Positions 16,807 to 25,428 of a DNA stretch of 64,000 nt are shown piece after piece. Under the pieces are notes generated by a model, which searched no databases, was not told the DNA's origin, and was given only the letters and a program-made list of their open reading frames with translations. Made by a program: the position numbers and the translations under genes. Location of the stretch: assembly GCF_000478275.1 (NCBI RefSeq), contig NZ_ASJB01000083.1:558001-622000 (forward strand). The letters run 5' to 3'. This stretch comes from Amycolatopsis orientalis DSM 40040 = KCTC 9412. Lineage in GTDB: Bacteria > Actinomycetota > Actinomycetes > Mycobacteriales > Pseudonocardiaceae. The stretch's first letter is position 1. Each line of letters starts with the position of its first letter.

Positions 16807-17788
16807 GCCCGAACTCACCTCGGGAAGCCAGATATCCGGCGTAGACCGGCGAATCACGCGCCTCACGCCAGTACGTGTCGATCAGGGCGGCGGCGAGTTT
16901 CTCGTGCCGCGCCGTCACGAACGTGTCCCGGTTCCAGGCGAGAATATGCCTGCGCAGCAACACATCCCCGCTCAGCGGACGGCTCACGATGCCGAGGTTG
17001 CGCGAATCGCAGATCGGCTGCGACAGGCCGATCGCGCCCGCCCGGACCACCAACAGCGCCACCTGCTGCGAAGTCACCTGATGGGTGACCGACGGGCTGA
17101 AACCATGCCGCGCGCAGGTGTCGGCGAAATACTTGGTGAACGTCGTCGTCGACGAATCGGACACCATCACCCACGGCTCGTCCCGCAGTTCACCGAGGTC
17201 GATGATCTCCTTGTACGCCAAGGGATGGAACTCCGGCAGCAGGACGAAGGTCGGCTCGGTCGCCACCACCGCGGTGTCCACGTTCGCGGGCACTTCCAGT
17301 TCGTGGCCGGGATAATCCTTGACCAGTCCCACTTCCACGCGCCGCTGCGCCAGCAGGGACAACAGCCGCTCGGGATGGTCGTCGTGCACCACGACCGCCT
17401 CGGACACCTCCGGCCACAACCGGGTCACCAGCGAGGGCAGATGCGCCACCAGCGCACTGGCCACCGCCGCCACCCGGACGACCTCCGGCGGGCCGCCGGT
17501 GCAGACGCGCTGCTCGATGTCTTCGAGCAGTTTGTCCAGCTGTGGAAGCAAAGCGGCCGTCCGGCGCAGCAGCAACTCGCCCATCGGTGTCGGGGTCACG
17601 CCGTTCTCTCGACGCTCGAACAGCTGATAGCCCAGCATGTTCTCCAGCCGTTTGAGTTGCGCGGACACCGCGGGCTGCGTGATGCCGAGGGCGATCGCGG
17701 CACGGGTCAGGCTGCCCGTGTCCGCGATCGCCCGGATCACCCTCAGGTGGTGAACATCCAGCTGTACGACGTCGAACTCCTTTGTCAC
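16787..17788 (-). CDS. LysR-family regulator, third gene of the CDPS operon
   Basis: A 333-residue LysR regulator: N-terminal winged HTH (ADTGSLTRAAIALGITQPAV) and a substrate-binding effector domain. GTG 17788 overlaps the permease TGA in a GTGA tetranucleotide, which fixes the start and implies translational coupling. It is a paralogue of the divergent LysR at 19993: both share ATEPxFV..P..HPLA, GxGLxQP, H(I/V)LAW and a C-terminal YWR. The gene therefore belongs to the cyclodipeptide synthase operon, and the pair of LysRs probably read a common or related effector, perhaps the diketopiperazine product. Confidence 0.87.
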   Translation of the reverse strand: MTKEFDVVQLDVHHLRVIRAIADTGSLTRAAIALGITQPAVSAQLKRLENMLGYQLFERRENGVTPTPMGELLLRRTAALLPQLDKLLEDIEQRVCTGGPPEVVRVAAVASALVAHLPSLVTRLWPEVSEAVVVHDDHPERLLSLLAQRRVEVGLVKDYPGHELEVPANVDTAVVATEPTFVLLPEFHPLAYKEIIDLGELRDEPWVMVSDSSTTTFTKYFADTCARHGFSPSVTHQVTSQQVALLVVRAGAIGLSQPICDSRNLGIVSRPLSGDVLLRRHILAWNRDTFVTARHEKLAAALIDTYWREARDSPVYAGYLASRGEFGPRPGDG

Positions 17789-19104
17789 GTACGGGTTTTC
17801 GTCCCGTCGGAAGAAGTCATCGCCACGGGAACCGATGCGGCCGTGGTCCGTCTGCCGAGAAGAATATACAGGAGAAAAGCACCGAAAACGGAATTCACCG
17901 TGGGAATTCCCCAGGGCAGCCAAGCACCCACCGCGGCCCCGGCCACCCAGCAGATCAGCGCGGCGGGCACCCAGGCCGGACAGGTCCGCGGCAACTCACC
18001 CGACGCCCGCGTCGCCGCCAGATCCGGTTTCCAGCGCCGGACCACGTAGTACTCGGCGATCACCACCCCCGCCACCGGCGGTGTCACCACGCCGACCCAG
18101 GTCAGGAAGGTGGTGAAGTGGTCGAGGATGCCGATCGCGGAGAGCACCGTCCCGAGGCCGCCGAGCAGCAGGGTGGCGGTGGTGCGGTCCAGCCGCCGGG
18201 AAAGCAGTACCTGCACGGTGTTCACCAGTCCGAGCGAGGACGAGTACAGGTTCCAGTCGTTGATCTTCAGGATGGCGGTGACCAGGATCAGCGTGCCCAG
18301 CACACCGGAGGACGAGGTGATGATCCCGACGACGTCGGCGCTTTTCGCCGCGTGCGCGAGCAGTACGCCGATCAGGCCGATCAGGTACTGCCCGAGGGTG
18401 ATGCTGACCAGGGTCTGCTTCACCACGTCGGACGCCGTCCGGTTGAACCGGGTCATGTCCGGGGTCATGATCGCCCCCATGATGAACGCGCCGGCCACCA
18501 GCGTCGTGCCTTGTGCCAGCGACATCGCCGGTCCCGGTGGCGGCGCGGACACCAGCGCGGACAACGCGTGGTCGTCGAGCGCCGTGATGATCGAATACCC
18601 GGCCAGCGCGAGGAAAGCGGGCACCGTCAGGTAGGCCGTCCAAGCCATCGCGTGGAAGCCGAACACGACGATCACGGTCACCAGCGCGCCGCCTGCCAGC
18701 GCCCAGACCCAGACCGGCGGGCCGCCCATCAACGCGTGGAGGCCGTGCGCGAACACGTCGTTCTGCACCCCGAACCAGCCGGCCAGGCTCAACGTCATGA
18801 GCAGCCCTACCAGCGAGGAACCGCCGGTGCCGAAACCGGTCCAGCGCGCGAGCACCGAGGTCGACAGTCCTTCGCGGGTACCTGCGATGCCCATCAGGAT
18901 GGTGATGATCTCCAGCAGTACCGAACCGATCGTGATGGCCAGCACCGCGTCCCAGAACGTCATGCCGAAGCCGAGTACCGCGCCGAGCAGGAACTGGTGG
19001 AACGAGGAGACCTGCCCGAACCGTTGCAGCGCGACGGAAACCCAGGAGTAGCGGCGTTCGGCGGGAACCCGGCGCAGGGAGAAGTCGTCGTGCTCCACGG
19101 TCAC
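17785..19104 (-). CDS. NCS1-family permease (nucleobase/hydantoin type), CDPS operon
   Basis: A 439-residue membrane protein with about 12 TM segments of the nucleobase-cation-symport-1 (CodB/Mhp1) family. It shows LLGAVLGFGMTFWDAVLAI in TM1, NDWNLYSSSLGLVN in the substrate region and GVVIAEYYVVRRW near TM10. GTG 19104 overlaps the CDPS stop (GTGA) and its own TGA overlaps the downstream LysR start, so the three genes form one coupled unit. Family members import cytosine, allantoin, thiamine precursors or aryl-hydantoins. Hydantoins resemble diketopiperazines in shape, so transport of the CDPS product or a partner nucleobase is a reasonable hypothesis, not shown. Confidence 0.85.
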   Translation of the reverse strand: MTVEHDDFSLRRVPAERRYSWVSVALQRFGQVSSFHQFLLGAVLGFGMTFWDAVLAITIGSVLLEIITILMGIAGTREGLSTSVLARWTGFGTGGSSLVGLLMTLSLAGWFGVQNDVFAHGLHALMGGPPVWVWALAGGALVTVIVVFGFHAMAWTAYLTVPAFLALAGYSIITALDDHALSALVSAPPPGPAMSLAQGTTLVAGAFIMGAIMTPDMTRFNRTASDVVKQTLVSITLGQYLIGLIGVLLAHAAKSADVVGIITSSSGVLGTLILVTAILKINDWNLYSSSLGLVNTVQVLLSRRLDRTTATLLLGGLGTVLSAIGILDHFTTFLTWVGVVTPPVAGVVIAEYYVVRRWKPDLAATRASGELPRTCPAWVPAALICWVAGAAVGAWLPWGIPTVNSVFGAFLLYILLGRRTTAASVPVAMTSSDGTKTRT

Positions 19105-19787
19105 TCCGCTCGTTCCGGGACGGCTTGTTCGAGGACGACGAAGCCCTGTCCCGGCAGCGGCCGCCAGGACAGCTCGCCGCGGTACAGCCGTTCGAGGAAC
19201 GGGACCCGCTGGTGGTAGGCGAACACGGAACTGCCGACACCGGCCACCGCCACGGTGCCGACGAACATCGGCAATTCGGCCAGGAAGTACCGGACCGCGC
19301 TGCGCAGCTGGTCAGGAGTGGGGTGCTCGCCTTCGGGCAGCCGCCGGTCCAGCACCCAGCCCGTCGCGCCGACGCACTGCGCGGCGAACTCCGGATCGAT
19401 CGCGAAGCGGTGGTGCGCCTCGGAAAGCAGGCCCAGATAGGCGGGGTCGGTTTCGAGCACGGCGGCGTCCAGGATCAGGGTGCGCGGATCGGAAGGGCAC
19501 ACCTGCTCCAGCGCGCGGATGATCTTGTTGCGCGTGTAATTGCCTTGCCGTTGCGCCTTCTGCGCGGCGCGGACCGGGTCGTAGCCGAGCGCTTCGAGGG
19601 TGAAGGCGGACGGGCCGTCCGGGACGAAGAAATGAAAACCGCGGAAGCCGGACATGGCCCAGCGGGCGAGATCGGCGATACGTTCCACCGTGAAATGACT
19701 GTTGAACGGGCTGACGCCGAGGCACACGTGCTCGGCACGCGACAGTGGATCGGCGCAATGCTCGGTGAGCGGCAGTGGTCGCAGCAA
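19101..19787 (-). CDS. tRNA-dependent cyclodipeptide synthase (AlbC family)
   Basis: A 228-residue CDPS that makes a cyclic dipeptide (2,5-diketopiperazine) from two aminoacyl-tRNAs. Catalytic residues fall at AlbC spacing: Ser26 (GVSPFNS), Tyr167 and Glu171 (YFLAELPMF), Tyr191 (SSVFAYHQ). The Ser-Tyr, Tyr-Glu and Tyr-Tyr distances of 141, 4 and 24 equal those of AlbC S37/Y178/E182/Y202, and Asn29 matches AlbC N40. A basic patch (RAAQKAQRQGNYTRNK) fits tRNA binding. Start: TTG 19787 has AGGAG 5 nt upstream and gives the usual family length; longer frames run through an intergenic palindrome. The stop overlaps the permease start. The amino-acid specificity cannot be read by eye. Confidence 0.9.
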   Translation of the reverse strand: MLRPLPLTEHCADPLSRAEHVCLGVSPFNSHFTVERIADLARWAMSGFRGFHFFVPDGPSAFTLEALGYDPVRAAQKAQRQGNYTRNKIIRALEQVCPSDPRTLILDAAVLETDPAYLGLLSEAHHRFAIDPEFAAQCVGATGWVLDRRLPEGEHPTPDQLRSAVRYFLAELPMFVGTVAVAGVGSSVFAYHQRVPFLERLYRGELSWRPLPGQGFVVLEQAVPERAE

Positions 19788-19868
19788 GACGGCTCCTGAT
19801 TCGCGGGATATTCGCCGGAGAAGAGGCGTCGACCGAACGTAGCCACGGAGGGGAACCGGCGGTATTGC

Positions 19869-19886
19869 CGACGGTGACTGCCGTCG
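19869..19886. promoter_or_regulatory. Candidate LysR operator in the CDPS/lysR divergent region
   Basis: Dyad CGACGG-N6-CCGTCG lies between the CDPS start (19787) and the divergent LysR start (19993), where LysR regulators usually bind. Direct sequence evidence is the dyad only; assignment to either LysR is inference. Confidence 0.35.
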
Positions 19887-19895
19887 CGTTATGGG

Positions 19896-19939
19896 TCGTG
19901 AGTGGTAATGAGGGTTAGAACCGTCATTACCACTCACGA
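19896..19939. repeat. CGTGAGTGG hairpin, copy 1 (divergent promoter region)
   Basis: Arms 19896-19916 and 19919-19939 pair at 19 of 21 positions around a 2-nt loop; the stem begins TCGTGAGTGGTAATGA. The same stem occurs at 38667-38718 and, more diverged, at 47102-47157. Unlike those copies it lies upstream of two divergent genes, where a terminator would have no obvious purpose. Confidence 0.8.
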
Positions 19940-19992
19940 GGCGCGCGACCTTCGGAGGTGCCGGACGTCGGTGAAGCGCGGTATACGAAGTC

Positions 19993-20946
19993 ATGGAGAT
20001 TCAGGTTCGGCATCTTCGCGTGCTCTGTGAGATCGCTTCCTCCGGCAGCCTCAACCGTGCCGCGGCCGGACTGGGGCTGGGACAGCCCGCGCTCAGCCAC
20101 CAGTTGCGCCGGATCGAGCGGATGGTCGGCGGCGCGCTGTTCCACCGCGACCAGCACGGCGTCCGGCCGACCGAACTCGGCGCGCTGATCCTGCGGCGGG
20201 CCAGGGCCATCGTGCTCACCTTCGACGAACTGGACCACGACTTCCACCGTCAGGAACCCGCACCGGGCGAGCCGCTCAGAATCGGCTGGAACGACAGCGC
20301 CATCACGGGTTCGCTGCTCGGCGTGCTGCGCGAACTGCGGCCGGGCGAACCGGTCCGCACCCGCGCGGACACCTCGCGCACCCGGCTGCTCGCCCAGGTC
20401 GCGAACCGCGGCATCGATCTCGCGCTGATCATGATCTGCGGCGGCCGCGGCCTGCCGGTGCCGCCGGAGGTGCGGACCACGACCCTGGCCACGGAGCCGT
20501 CGTTCGTCGCGGTCCCCGCCGGGCATCCGCTGGCGGGCGAGCAGGAGATCGAACTCGCCGAACTGGCCGGGGAGGACTGGATCGTGTCGAGTGGTGGCGA
20601 CGGCTGCCGCGTGGTGTTCCGGGAGATGTGCCTCGCGCACGGTTTCGATCCGCGGATCACCCACGACGTCGACTTCGACATCGCGCGGGAGGACCTGGTC
20701 GGCGGTGGATACGGCGTCGGGCTGGTCCAGCCGACCCGGCAGGCGGCGGACGGACTGGTCATCCGGCCGCTGGCCGGCGCGCCGATGTGCGTGCGGCACG
20801 TACTCGCCTGGCGCGAGGACAGTCCGTGCGCGCCCACCGTCCAGGACCTCGCCACCGAGGCGACGGCGGGATACTGGCGGCTGGCCGAGCGGACCGCTCC
20901 GTACCGGACCTGGCTGCACCGCCACGGCAGGCTGGCCGCCGGATAA
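19993..20946 (+). CDS. LysR-family regulator divergent from the CDPS operon
   Basis: A 317-residue LysR regulator from ATG 19993: HTH (SSGSLNRAAAGLGLGQPALS), then an effector domain with ATEPSFVAVPAGHPLA, GYGVGLVQPTRQ and RHVLAWREDS. These features make it a paralogue of the LysR inside the CDPS operon. Divergent placement, 205 bp from the CDPS start, is the classic arrangement for a LysR activator of the neighbouring operon. The rhodanese and thioredoxin genes follow on the same strand. Confidence 0.87.
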   Translation: MEIQVRHLRVLCEIASSGSLNRAAAGLGLGQPALSHQLRRIERMVGGALFHRDQHGVRPTELGALILRRARAIVLTFDELDHDFHRQEPAPGEPLRIGWNDSAITGSLLGVLRELRPGEPVRTRADTSRTRLLAQVANRGIDLALIMICGGRGLPVPPEVRTTTLATEPSFVAVPAGHPLAGEQEIELAELAGEDWIVSSGGDGCRVVFREMCLAHGFDPRITHDVDFDIAREDLVGGGYGVGLVQPTRQAADGLVIRPLAGAPMCVRHVLAWREDSPCAPTVQDLATEATAGYWRLAERTAPYRTWLHRHGRLAAG

Positions 20947-21038
20947 CCCCCTGACATGCGGATGCGGCACTAGAGCGTTCTTCGCACGACACCCGACGAT
21001 GGGAATCGTCAATCACGGTCGTGGAGAGAAGGAGCACC

Positions 21039-21389
21039 ATGCTGCCGTTGATCACTCGTACGGAATTGCTCTCCGGGATGGAGGCCGGAACGGTGGTCGT
21101 GGTCGACACCATGCCGGTCGCCTATTTCGCGAAGGAACATCTTCCCGAAGCGCGCAATATCCCGGGGTTCCCGTACGAACAGGCCGCCGAATTCACCGAC
21201 CGGCTGGCACCGGTGGTGCTTCCGGACAAGACGGCCGCGATTGTCGTCTATTGCGCGAACACGCCGTGCCGCAACAGTGAATTCGTCGGGCGGCGCCTGC
21301 TGGAGCTCGGATACACGAATGTCCGCAAATACCGCGAAGGCATCGAGGACTGGGTCGCGAACGGACTGCCGACCGGTTCTTCGTCCTGA
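21039..21389 (+). CDS. Single-domain rhodanese-like sulfurtransferase
   Basis: A 116-residue rhodanese domain. ATG 21039 has GAGAAGGAG upstream. The family landmarks are VVVVDTMPVAYFAKEHLPEARNIPG (CH2A-like region) and the active-site loop in VYCANTPCRNSE, whose first Cys should carry the persulfide, followed by GYTNVRKYREGIEDWVANGLP. Such proteins move sulfane sulfur to thiols or cyanide, or act as redox sensors. A second Cys within the loop could form an internal disulfide or polysulfide. It lies between the second LysR and a secreted thioredoxin, which supports a sulfur/redox role. Confidence 0.83.
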   Translation: MLPLITRTELLSGMEAGTVVVVDTMPVAYFAKEHLPEARNIPGFPYEQAAEFTDRLAPVVLPDKTAAIVVYCANTPCRNSEFVGRRLLELGYTNVRKYREGIEDWVANGLPTGSSS

Positions 21390-21417
21390 ATGGTTCCCCG
21401 CATCCAAGGAGATCGTC

Positions 21418-21858
21418 TTGTCCAAGTGCAAACGGTTCGTCTGCGTGCTGGCCGGTGTGCTGGCGCTCGTCACCGGTTTCGGCTCCGGCGCGGCGTCCGC
21501 CGCCCCCTCGCCGTCGGCCGAGAACGTGGTCACGGTGACTTCGGCCAACTACGCCGAAGTCATGGACATCTCGCGGCAGAAACTGGTCATCATGGACTTC
21601 GGCGCGACGTGGTGCCCGCCGTGCCGCCAGATGAAGCCGGTGATCGAACGGCTCGCCGCCGAATACGGCGGCCGGTTCCTGCTCGGCGAGGTCGATGTCG
21701 ACCGAAGCCGGGATCTGTCCAGCCGGTACAACATCCGCTACCTGCCGACGCTGGTCGGCGTCCGCAACACCACCGAACCGCCGAACTCGCGCAACATCGG
21801 CTACCCGGGCGAGACCCGGTTGCGCGCCTGGATCGACGCCCAGCTGGCGAAGGGCTGA
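21418..21858 (+). CDS. Secreted thioredoxin-like protein
   Basis: A 146-residue exported thioredoxin. TTG 21418 is chosen because AAGGAG precedes it by 6 nt and the following residues form a clean signal peptide (CKRFVCVLAGVLALVTGFG, cleavage after ASA-A). The frame upstream would be the rhodanese gene in another frame. The mature domain has the WCPPC active site (ATWCPPCRQMKPVIERL) and the cis-Pro loop (RYLPTLVGV). WCPPC is commoner in TlpA-type oxidoreductases than in thioredoxin (WCGPC). The gene is 28 bp after the rhodanese and probably co-transcribed. It would reduce or exchange disulfides outside the membrane. Confidence 0.83.
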   Translation: MSKCKRFVCVLAGVLALVTGFGSGAASAAPSPSAENVVTVTSANYAEVMDISRQKLVIMDFGATWCPPCRQMKPVIERLAAEYGGRFLLGEVDVDRSRDLSSRYNIRYLPTLVGVRNTTEPPNSRNIGYPGETRLRAWIDAQLAKG

Positions 21859-21864
21859 CCAGGG

Positions 21865-22632
21865 CTACTTGACGACGTCGGAGAGAAACGCTTCGACGGC
21901 GCCGAGATAGGTCTCCGGCGCCTCGTCGTGCACCACATGCCCGGCGCCTTGGACGACGATGTGCCGTCCGAGGCCGCCGGGCACCCGCGCGGCCAGTTCG
22001 GCCTGCTGACCGGCGGGCATCGCCGTCCGCTCCCCCTCGATGGCCAGCAGCGGGCACTTGACGCGCTCGACGAACTCCCAGAAATCGCGCCGTCCCCATT
22101 CCGCCGCGATCTCGTACAGATCCGGGAGCGACGCGATCAGGTGATAACCGTCCTCGCGTTCTTCGACGCATTCGATGAAATAGTCGCCGGTTTCGCCGAA
22201 GAATTCGCGTACGTGGGCGAGCGAGCGGAACGGGACCGGCCACGATTCGAAGTAGCCGCGCCAGGTGTCCACGGTCCGGCCGCGCTGGTCCGGCGCGAAG
22301 TCCTCGCAGACCACGGCGCGGACGAGATCGGGATGCGTGGCCGCGGTGACCCACGCGTGCAGGCCGCCCATGGAATGTCCGATCAGGACCGCGGGCTCGC
22401 CGAAGGTCCGCAGCACCTCGGCGACGTCGTCGGCGAATCGTTCGGTACGCCACGGCCCGCCCCGTGGGCCGCGTCCGTGGCCGCGGGCGTCGAGACCGAA
22501 GACACGCCCATACGGTTCGAGCCGTCGCGCGACCCGCCACCACGTCGTCGCCCTGCCCATCAACCCGTGCAGGAGGACGATCGGCGGCCCCTCACCGCCG
22601 AAAGTGATCAACCCGTCGCGCTGAATCACCAC
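21865..22632 (-). CDS. Alpha/beta-hydrolase-fold enzyme
   Basis: A 255-residue alpha/beta hydrolase with oxyanion segment IVLLHGLMG, GLDARGHGRGPR, nucleophile elbow GHSMGG, an acid in LLAIEGERT and catalytic His in GAGHVVHDE. GTG 22632 (or GTG 22629) is chosen because GGAGGGGAG lies immediately upstream. A start at ATG 22647 would place that site inside the gene and overlap the divergent M1 start. The cap region (DYFIECVEEREDGYH) is unremarkable and the substrate is unknown. It is convergent with the thioredoxin gene, with 6 bp between the stops. Confidence 0.8.
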   Translation of the reverse strand: MVIQRDGLITFGGEGPPIVLLHGLMGRATTWWRVARRLEPYGRVFGLDARGHGRGPRGGPWRTERFADDVAEVLRTFGEPAVLIGHSMGGLHAWVTAATHPDLVRAVVCEDFAPDQRGRTVDTWRGYFESWPVPFRSLAHVREFFGETGDYFIECVEEREDGYHLIASLPDLYEIAAEWGRRDFWEFVERVKCPLLAIEGERTAMPAGQQAELAARVPGGLGRHIVVQGAGHVVHDEAPETYLGAVEAFLSDVVK

Positions 22633-22645
22633 TAAGCTCCCCTCC

Positions 22646-24088
22646 ATGCGCAGCCGTGTCCCCGCAGCCGGTCTGGTCCTGGGGGTCGTCAGCGCCCTGA
22701 TTATCGGCTGCAGCACCGATACTCCTCCGGCCCCGCCCCCTCCGCCGCCGCCGATGAACCCGGTGCCGGGCGCTTCGGGCGCGGGTGACCCGTACTACCC
22801 GATGGACGGAAACGGTGGTTACGACGCCGTCGAGTACCAGGTCGGGATCACTTACGACCCGGCGAAAGGGCGTCTCGACGGCGACACCACGGTCACCGCG
22901 AAAGCGACCCAAGACCTCAATCGGTACAACCTGGACTTACGCGGCCTGACGGTCCAATCCGTTGAAGTGGACGGAAAACCGGCGAAATTCGCCCGCGAAG
23001 GCGAATTCGAGCTGGTGGTGACGCCCGCCGAGCCGATCCGGAACGGGACGACCTTTCACACGAGGGTCCTCTACGGCGGTGAGCCGTCGGCGACCCCGAA
23101 GGCGGGTGGCAGCGAGAACGGCTGGCAGAAGTCGAAGGACGGCGGCGCGTTCATCGTCGGCGAGCCGCATTCGGCGTCGTTCTGGTATCCGGTCAACGAA
23201 ACCCCGCGTGACAAGGCGATGTTCACCCTCAGCGCCCGGGTTCCGGACGGCTGGACCGTCATCTCGAACGGACGCGAGATCCAGAAGACCTCGGCCAACG
23301 GCTGGTCCACGACGTCCTGGCAGGAGCGCACGCCTGTGGCGGCCTACCTGACCACGGTGGCGATCGACAAGTTCACCGTCGACCGGATGGCGCTGCCCGA
23401 CGGGACGCCGCTGGTCAACGCGTACGCGCCGGGCGCGGAGGACAGGCGGGACACCGGCAGGCGACTGCCGGAGATCATCGGCTTCCTGACCTCGAAATTC
23501 GGGCCGTATCCGGTGGACGCGGCGGGCGGGATCTATCTCGACGAGGACATCCACTTCTCCTTGGAGACCCAGACGAGGCCGACCTACGCGAAATGGGCCG
23601 ACCTGATCACCGTGGTCCACGAAACGGCACACCAGTGGTTCGGCGATTCGGTGACGCTCGATTCGTGGTCCGACATCTGCCTCAACGAATGTCTCGCCTC
23701 GTACGCGCAATGGCTCTGGCAGGAATCGCGGGACAATGAGAACCTCGACGACCGCTATCGCGCCGCACTCGAGATCATGCGAGGCAGCCCCGATTTCTGG
23801 ACCCCGAAACTGGTCGGCATGGGGGCCGGGCAGGAATTCCACGGCGTCTACGACAAGGGGATCCTGGCCATCCACGCGCTGCGGCGGAAAATCGGCGAAG
23901 GGGCGTTCGCGCGGCTGCTGAAGGAGTGGCCGGCGGCGCACCGGAACGCGAACGCGTCGTGGGCGGACTTCGAGGCGTTCACGATCAAGCTTTCGGAGCA
24001 GGACCTGCGGCCGTTCTTCGACGCGTGGTTCCACGGCACCGTGATCCCTCCCGACGCCGAACTGCTCCCGGGCACCCTGCGCGGCTGA
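22646..24088 (+). CDS. M1-type zinc metallopeptidase, lipoprotein
   Basis: A 480-residue putative lipoprotein: lipobox LIIGC with Cys22, then a proline run. It has the M1 N-terminal beta-domain (DLNRYNLDLRGLTVQSV) and catalytic domain with H325-E-T-A-H329 and the third ligand Glu348 (LNECLASY), spacing HEXXH-x18-E. A SLETQ motif (about 305-309) sits where M1 aminopeptidases have GxMEN. It lacks the ERAP1-like C-terminal domain, making it a short M1 form. No Shine-Dalgarno precedes ATG 22646, but TAAGCT at 22633-22638 could serve as -10 for a leaderless mRNA. Closest in-window relatives are at 15304 and 33735. Confidence 0.87.
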   Translation: MRSRVPAAGLVLGVVSALIIGCSTDTPPAPPPPPPPMNPVPGASGAGDPYYPMDGNGGYDAVEYQVGITYDPAKGRLDGDTTVTAKATQDLNRYNLDLRGLTVQSVEVDGKPAKFAREGEFELVVTPAEPIRNGTTFHTRVLYGGEPSATPKAGGSENGWQKSKDGGAFIVGEPHSASFWYPVNETPRDKAMFTLSARVPDGWTVISNGREIQKTSANGWSTTSWQERTPVAAYLTTVAIDKFTVDRMALPDGTPLVNAYAPGAEDRRDTGRRLPEIIGFLTSKFGPYPVDAAGGIYLDEDIHFSLETQTRPTYAKWADLITVVHETAHQWFGDSVTLDSWSDICLNECLASYAQWLWQESRDNENLDDRYRAALEIMRGSPDFWTPKLVGMGAGQEFHGVYDKGILAIHALRRKIGEGAFARLLKEWPAAHRNANASWADFEAFTIKLSEQDLRPFFDAWFHGTVIPPDAELLPGTLRG

Positions 24089-24096
24089 GCCCCCAA

Positions 24097-24160
24097 GCGC
24101 CTTTAGCGGGCTAAACGCGCTCAGGTGCGCCCTCGACTTCGCGTTTAGCCCGCTAAACGC
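24097..24160. repeat. Two GCGTTTAG palindromes at the M1 / FAD-monooxygenase convergent end
   Basis: Imperfect copy 24097-24120 (one inserted base) and perfect 20-bp palindrome 24141-24160. The second overlaps the 3' end of the minus-strand monooxygenase, whose TAG stop (24153-24155) is part of the motif. Confidence 0.85.
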
Positions 24161-25355
24161 GGTCGAGAGGTGGGTAGTCCGGCAGGTCGATCCCGCTCAC
24201 CACGTTCCGCATCTTCCGCGCGGCCAGCGCGGCGAGCGGCTTGAACCGCATGGCCCGCATCGTCAGGTACTGCATCCGCAACGCCGTCCGCGACTTCGCG
24301 AAGATCGACTCCGCGTTGGCCCGCCCCATCGCCTGCGTCTTCTCGACGAACTCGCGCATGACGGCCTCGTACCGCTCGAGCCCGTTGTCGAGATCGGCCG
24401 CGAGTTCCCCGGCGAGGACGTACGCGCCGACGAACGCCAGGCTAGTACCCTGCCCGGAGAGCGGTGAGGGGCAGAAAGCGGCGTCACCCAGCAGTCCGAT
24501 CCGGCCGCGCGACCAGGAGTCCATGATCACCTGGGCGCACGAGTCGAAGTAGAAGTCGGGAGCGTGCTCCATCTGGTCCAGCAGCCAGGGCGCCTCCCAT
24601 TCCATCCCGGCGGCGAACCTTCGGACCAGTGCCTTCTGCGCCTTGACGTCGCGATGGTCGTAGTCGATCTTCTCCGAGGCGAACCCGAAGTAGCCCATCG
24701 CCTCCTCGCCGTCGCGGATGGCGCGGATCCCGGCGGACCGGCCGACGTCGTTGAACCCGATCGCCCACTCCCGCAGGCCGAGCCGGTTCGGTACCGTGAA
24801 GAACGCCACGTACGTGCCGAGATGCCGGACGTAGGCCGATTCGTCACCGAAGGCCAGCGCCCGCACCCCCGAATGCAGCCCGTCCGCCCCGATGACCACG
24901 TCGAACGTCCGCCGCGTGCCACTGGCGAAGGTGACGTCGACGCCGTCGGCGCGCTCGTCCAGCGCGGTGACGCGATCCCCGAAGACGTACTCCGTCTTCT
25001 CGCTGGTCGCCTGGTACAGCACGTCGCTCAGGTCGCCGCGCAGGATCTCGATCTCGGCGATCAGACCGTCGCCGCCGAAGTCGTCGGCGCGCAGGATGGC
25101 CTTCGCCCGGTTCTTCCGGTCGACCAGCGTCTCGCCCTTGGTGTCCGTGCACGCCGCGCGGATACGCTCGTCCAGTCCCATCCGGCGCGCGACCTCCTTG
25201 GCCGTTCCGCGCAGGTCGACGGCCTGGCCGCCGGGACGCAAGGACGGCGCGCGCTCGACGACCGTCACCGCGAAGCCGTGGTGCGTGAGCCAGAACGCCA
25301 ATGCGGGACCGGCGACACTCGCGCCGGAAACGAGAATCCTCGCGTCAGTCATCAT
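24153..25355 (-). CDS. FAD-dependent monooxygenase (TetX/PHBH type)
   Basis: A 400-residue class A flavoprotein monooxygenase. It shows the N-terminal Rossmann motif (ILVSGASVAGPALAFWL), the DG motif (DVVIGADGLHSGVR) and the GD motif (RIGLLGDAAFCPSPLSGQGT). Start at ATG 25355 (an adjacent ATG at 25352 is equally possible) with AGGGGG upstream. These enzymes hydroxylate aromatic or antibiotic substrates with NAD(P)H and O2; substrate unknown. The last two codons and stop (CGC GTT TAG) come from an intergenic palindrome, so the original C-terminus may have been altered. It is divergent from mhuD. Confidence 0.85.
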   Translation of the reverse strand: MMTDARILVSGASVAGPALAFWLTHHGFAVTVVERAPSLRPGGQAVDLRGTAKEVARRMGLDERIRAACTDTKGETLVDRKNRAKAILRADDFGGDGLIAEIEILRGDLSDVLYQATSEKTEYVFGDRVTALDERADGVDVTFASGTRRTFDVVIGADGLHSGVRALAFGDESAYVRHLGTYVAFFTVPNRLGLREWAIGFNDVGRSAGIRAIRDGEEAMGYFGFASEKIDYDHRDVKAQKALVRRFAAGMEWEAPWLLDQMEHAPDFYFDSCAQVIMDSWSRGRIGLLGDAAFCPSPLSGQGTSLAFVGAYVLAGELAADLDNGLERYEAVMREFVEKTQAMGRANAESIFAKSRTALRMQYLTMRAMRFKPLAALAARKMRNVVSGIDLPDYPPLDRV

Positions 25356-25428
25356 TTCCCCCTCGAACCGATTCAAGGTCCCACGCATCACATCGCGGCG
25401 CAAAAGAGTTTCGTCGTAGGCTGGCGGC

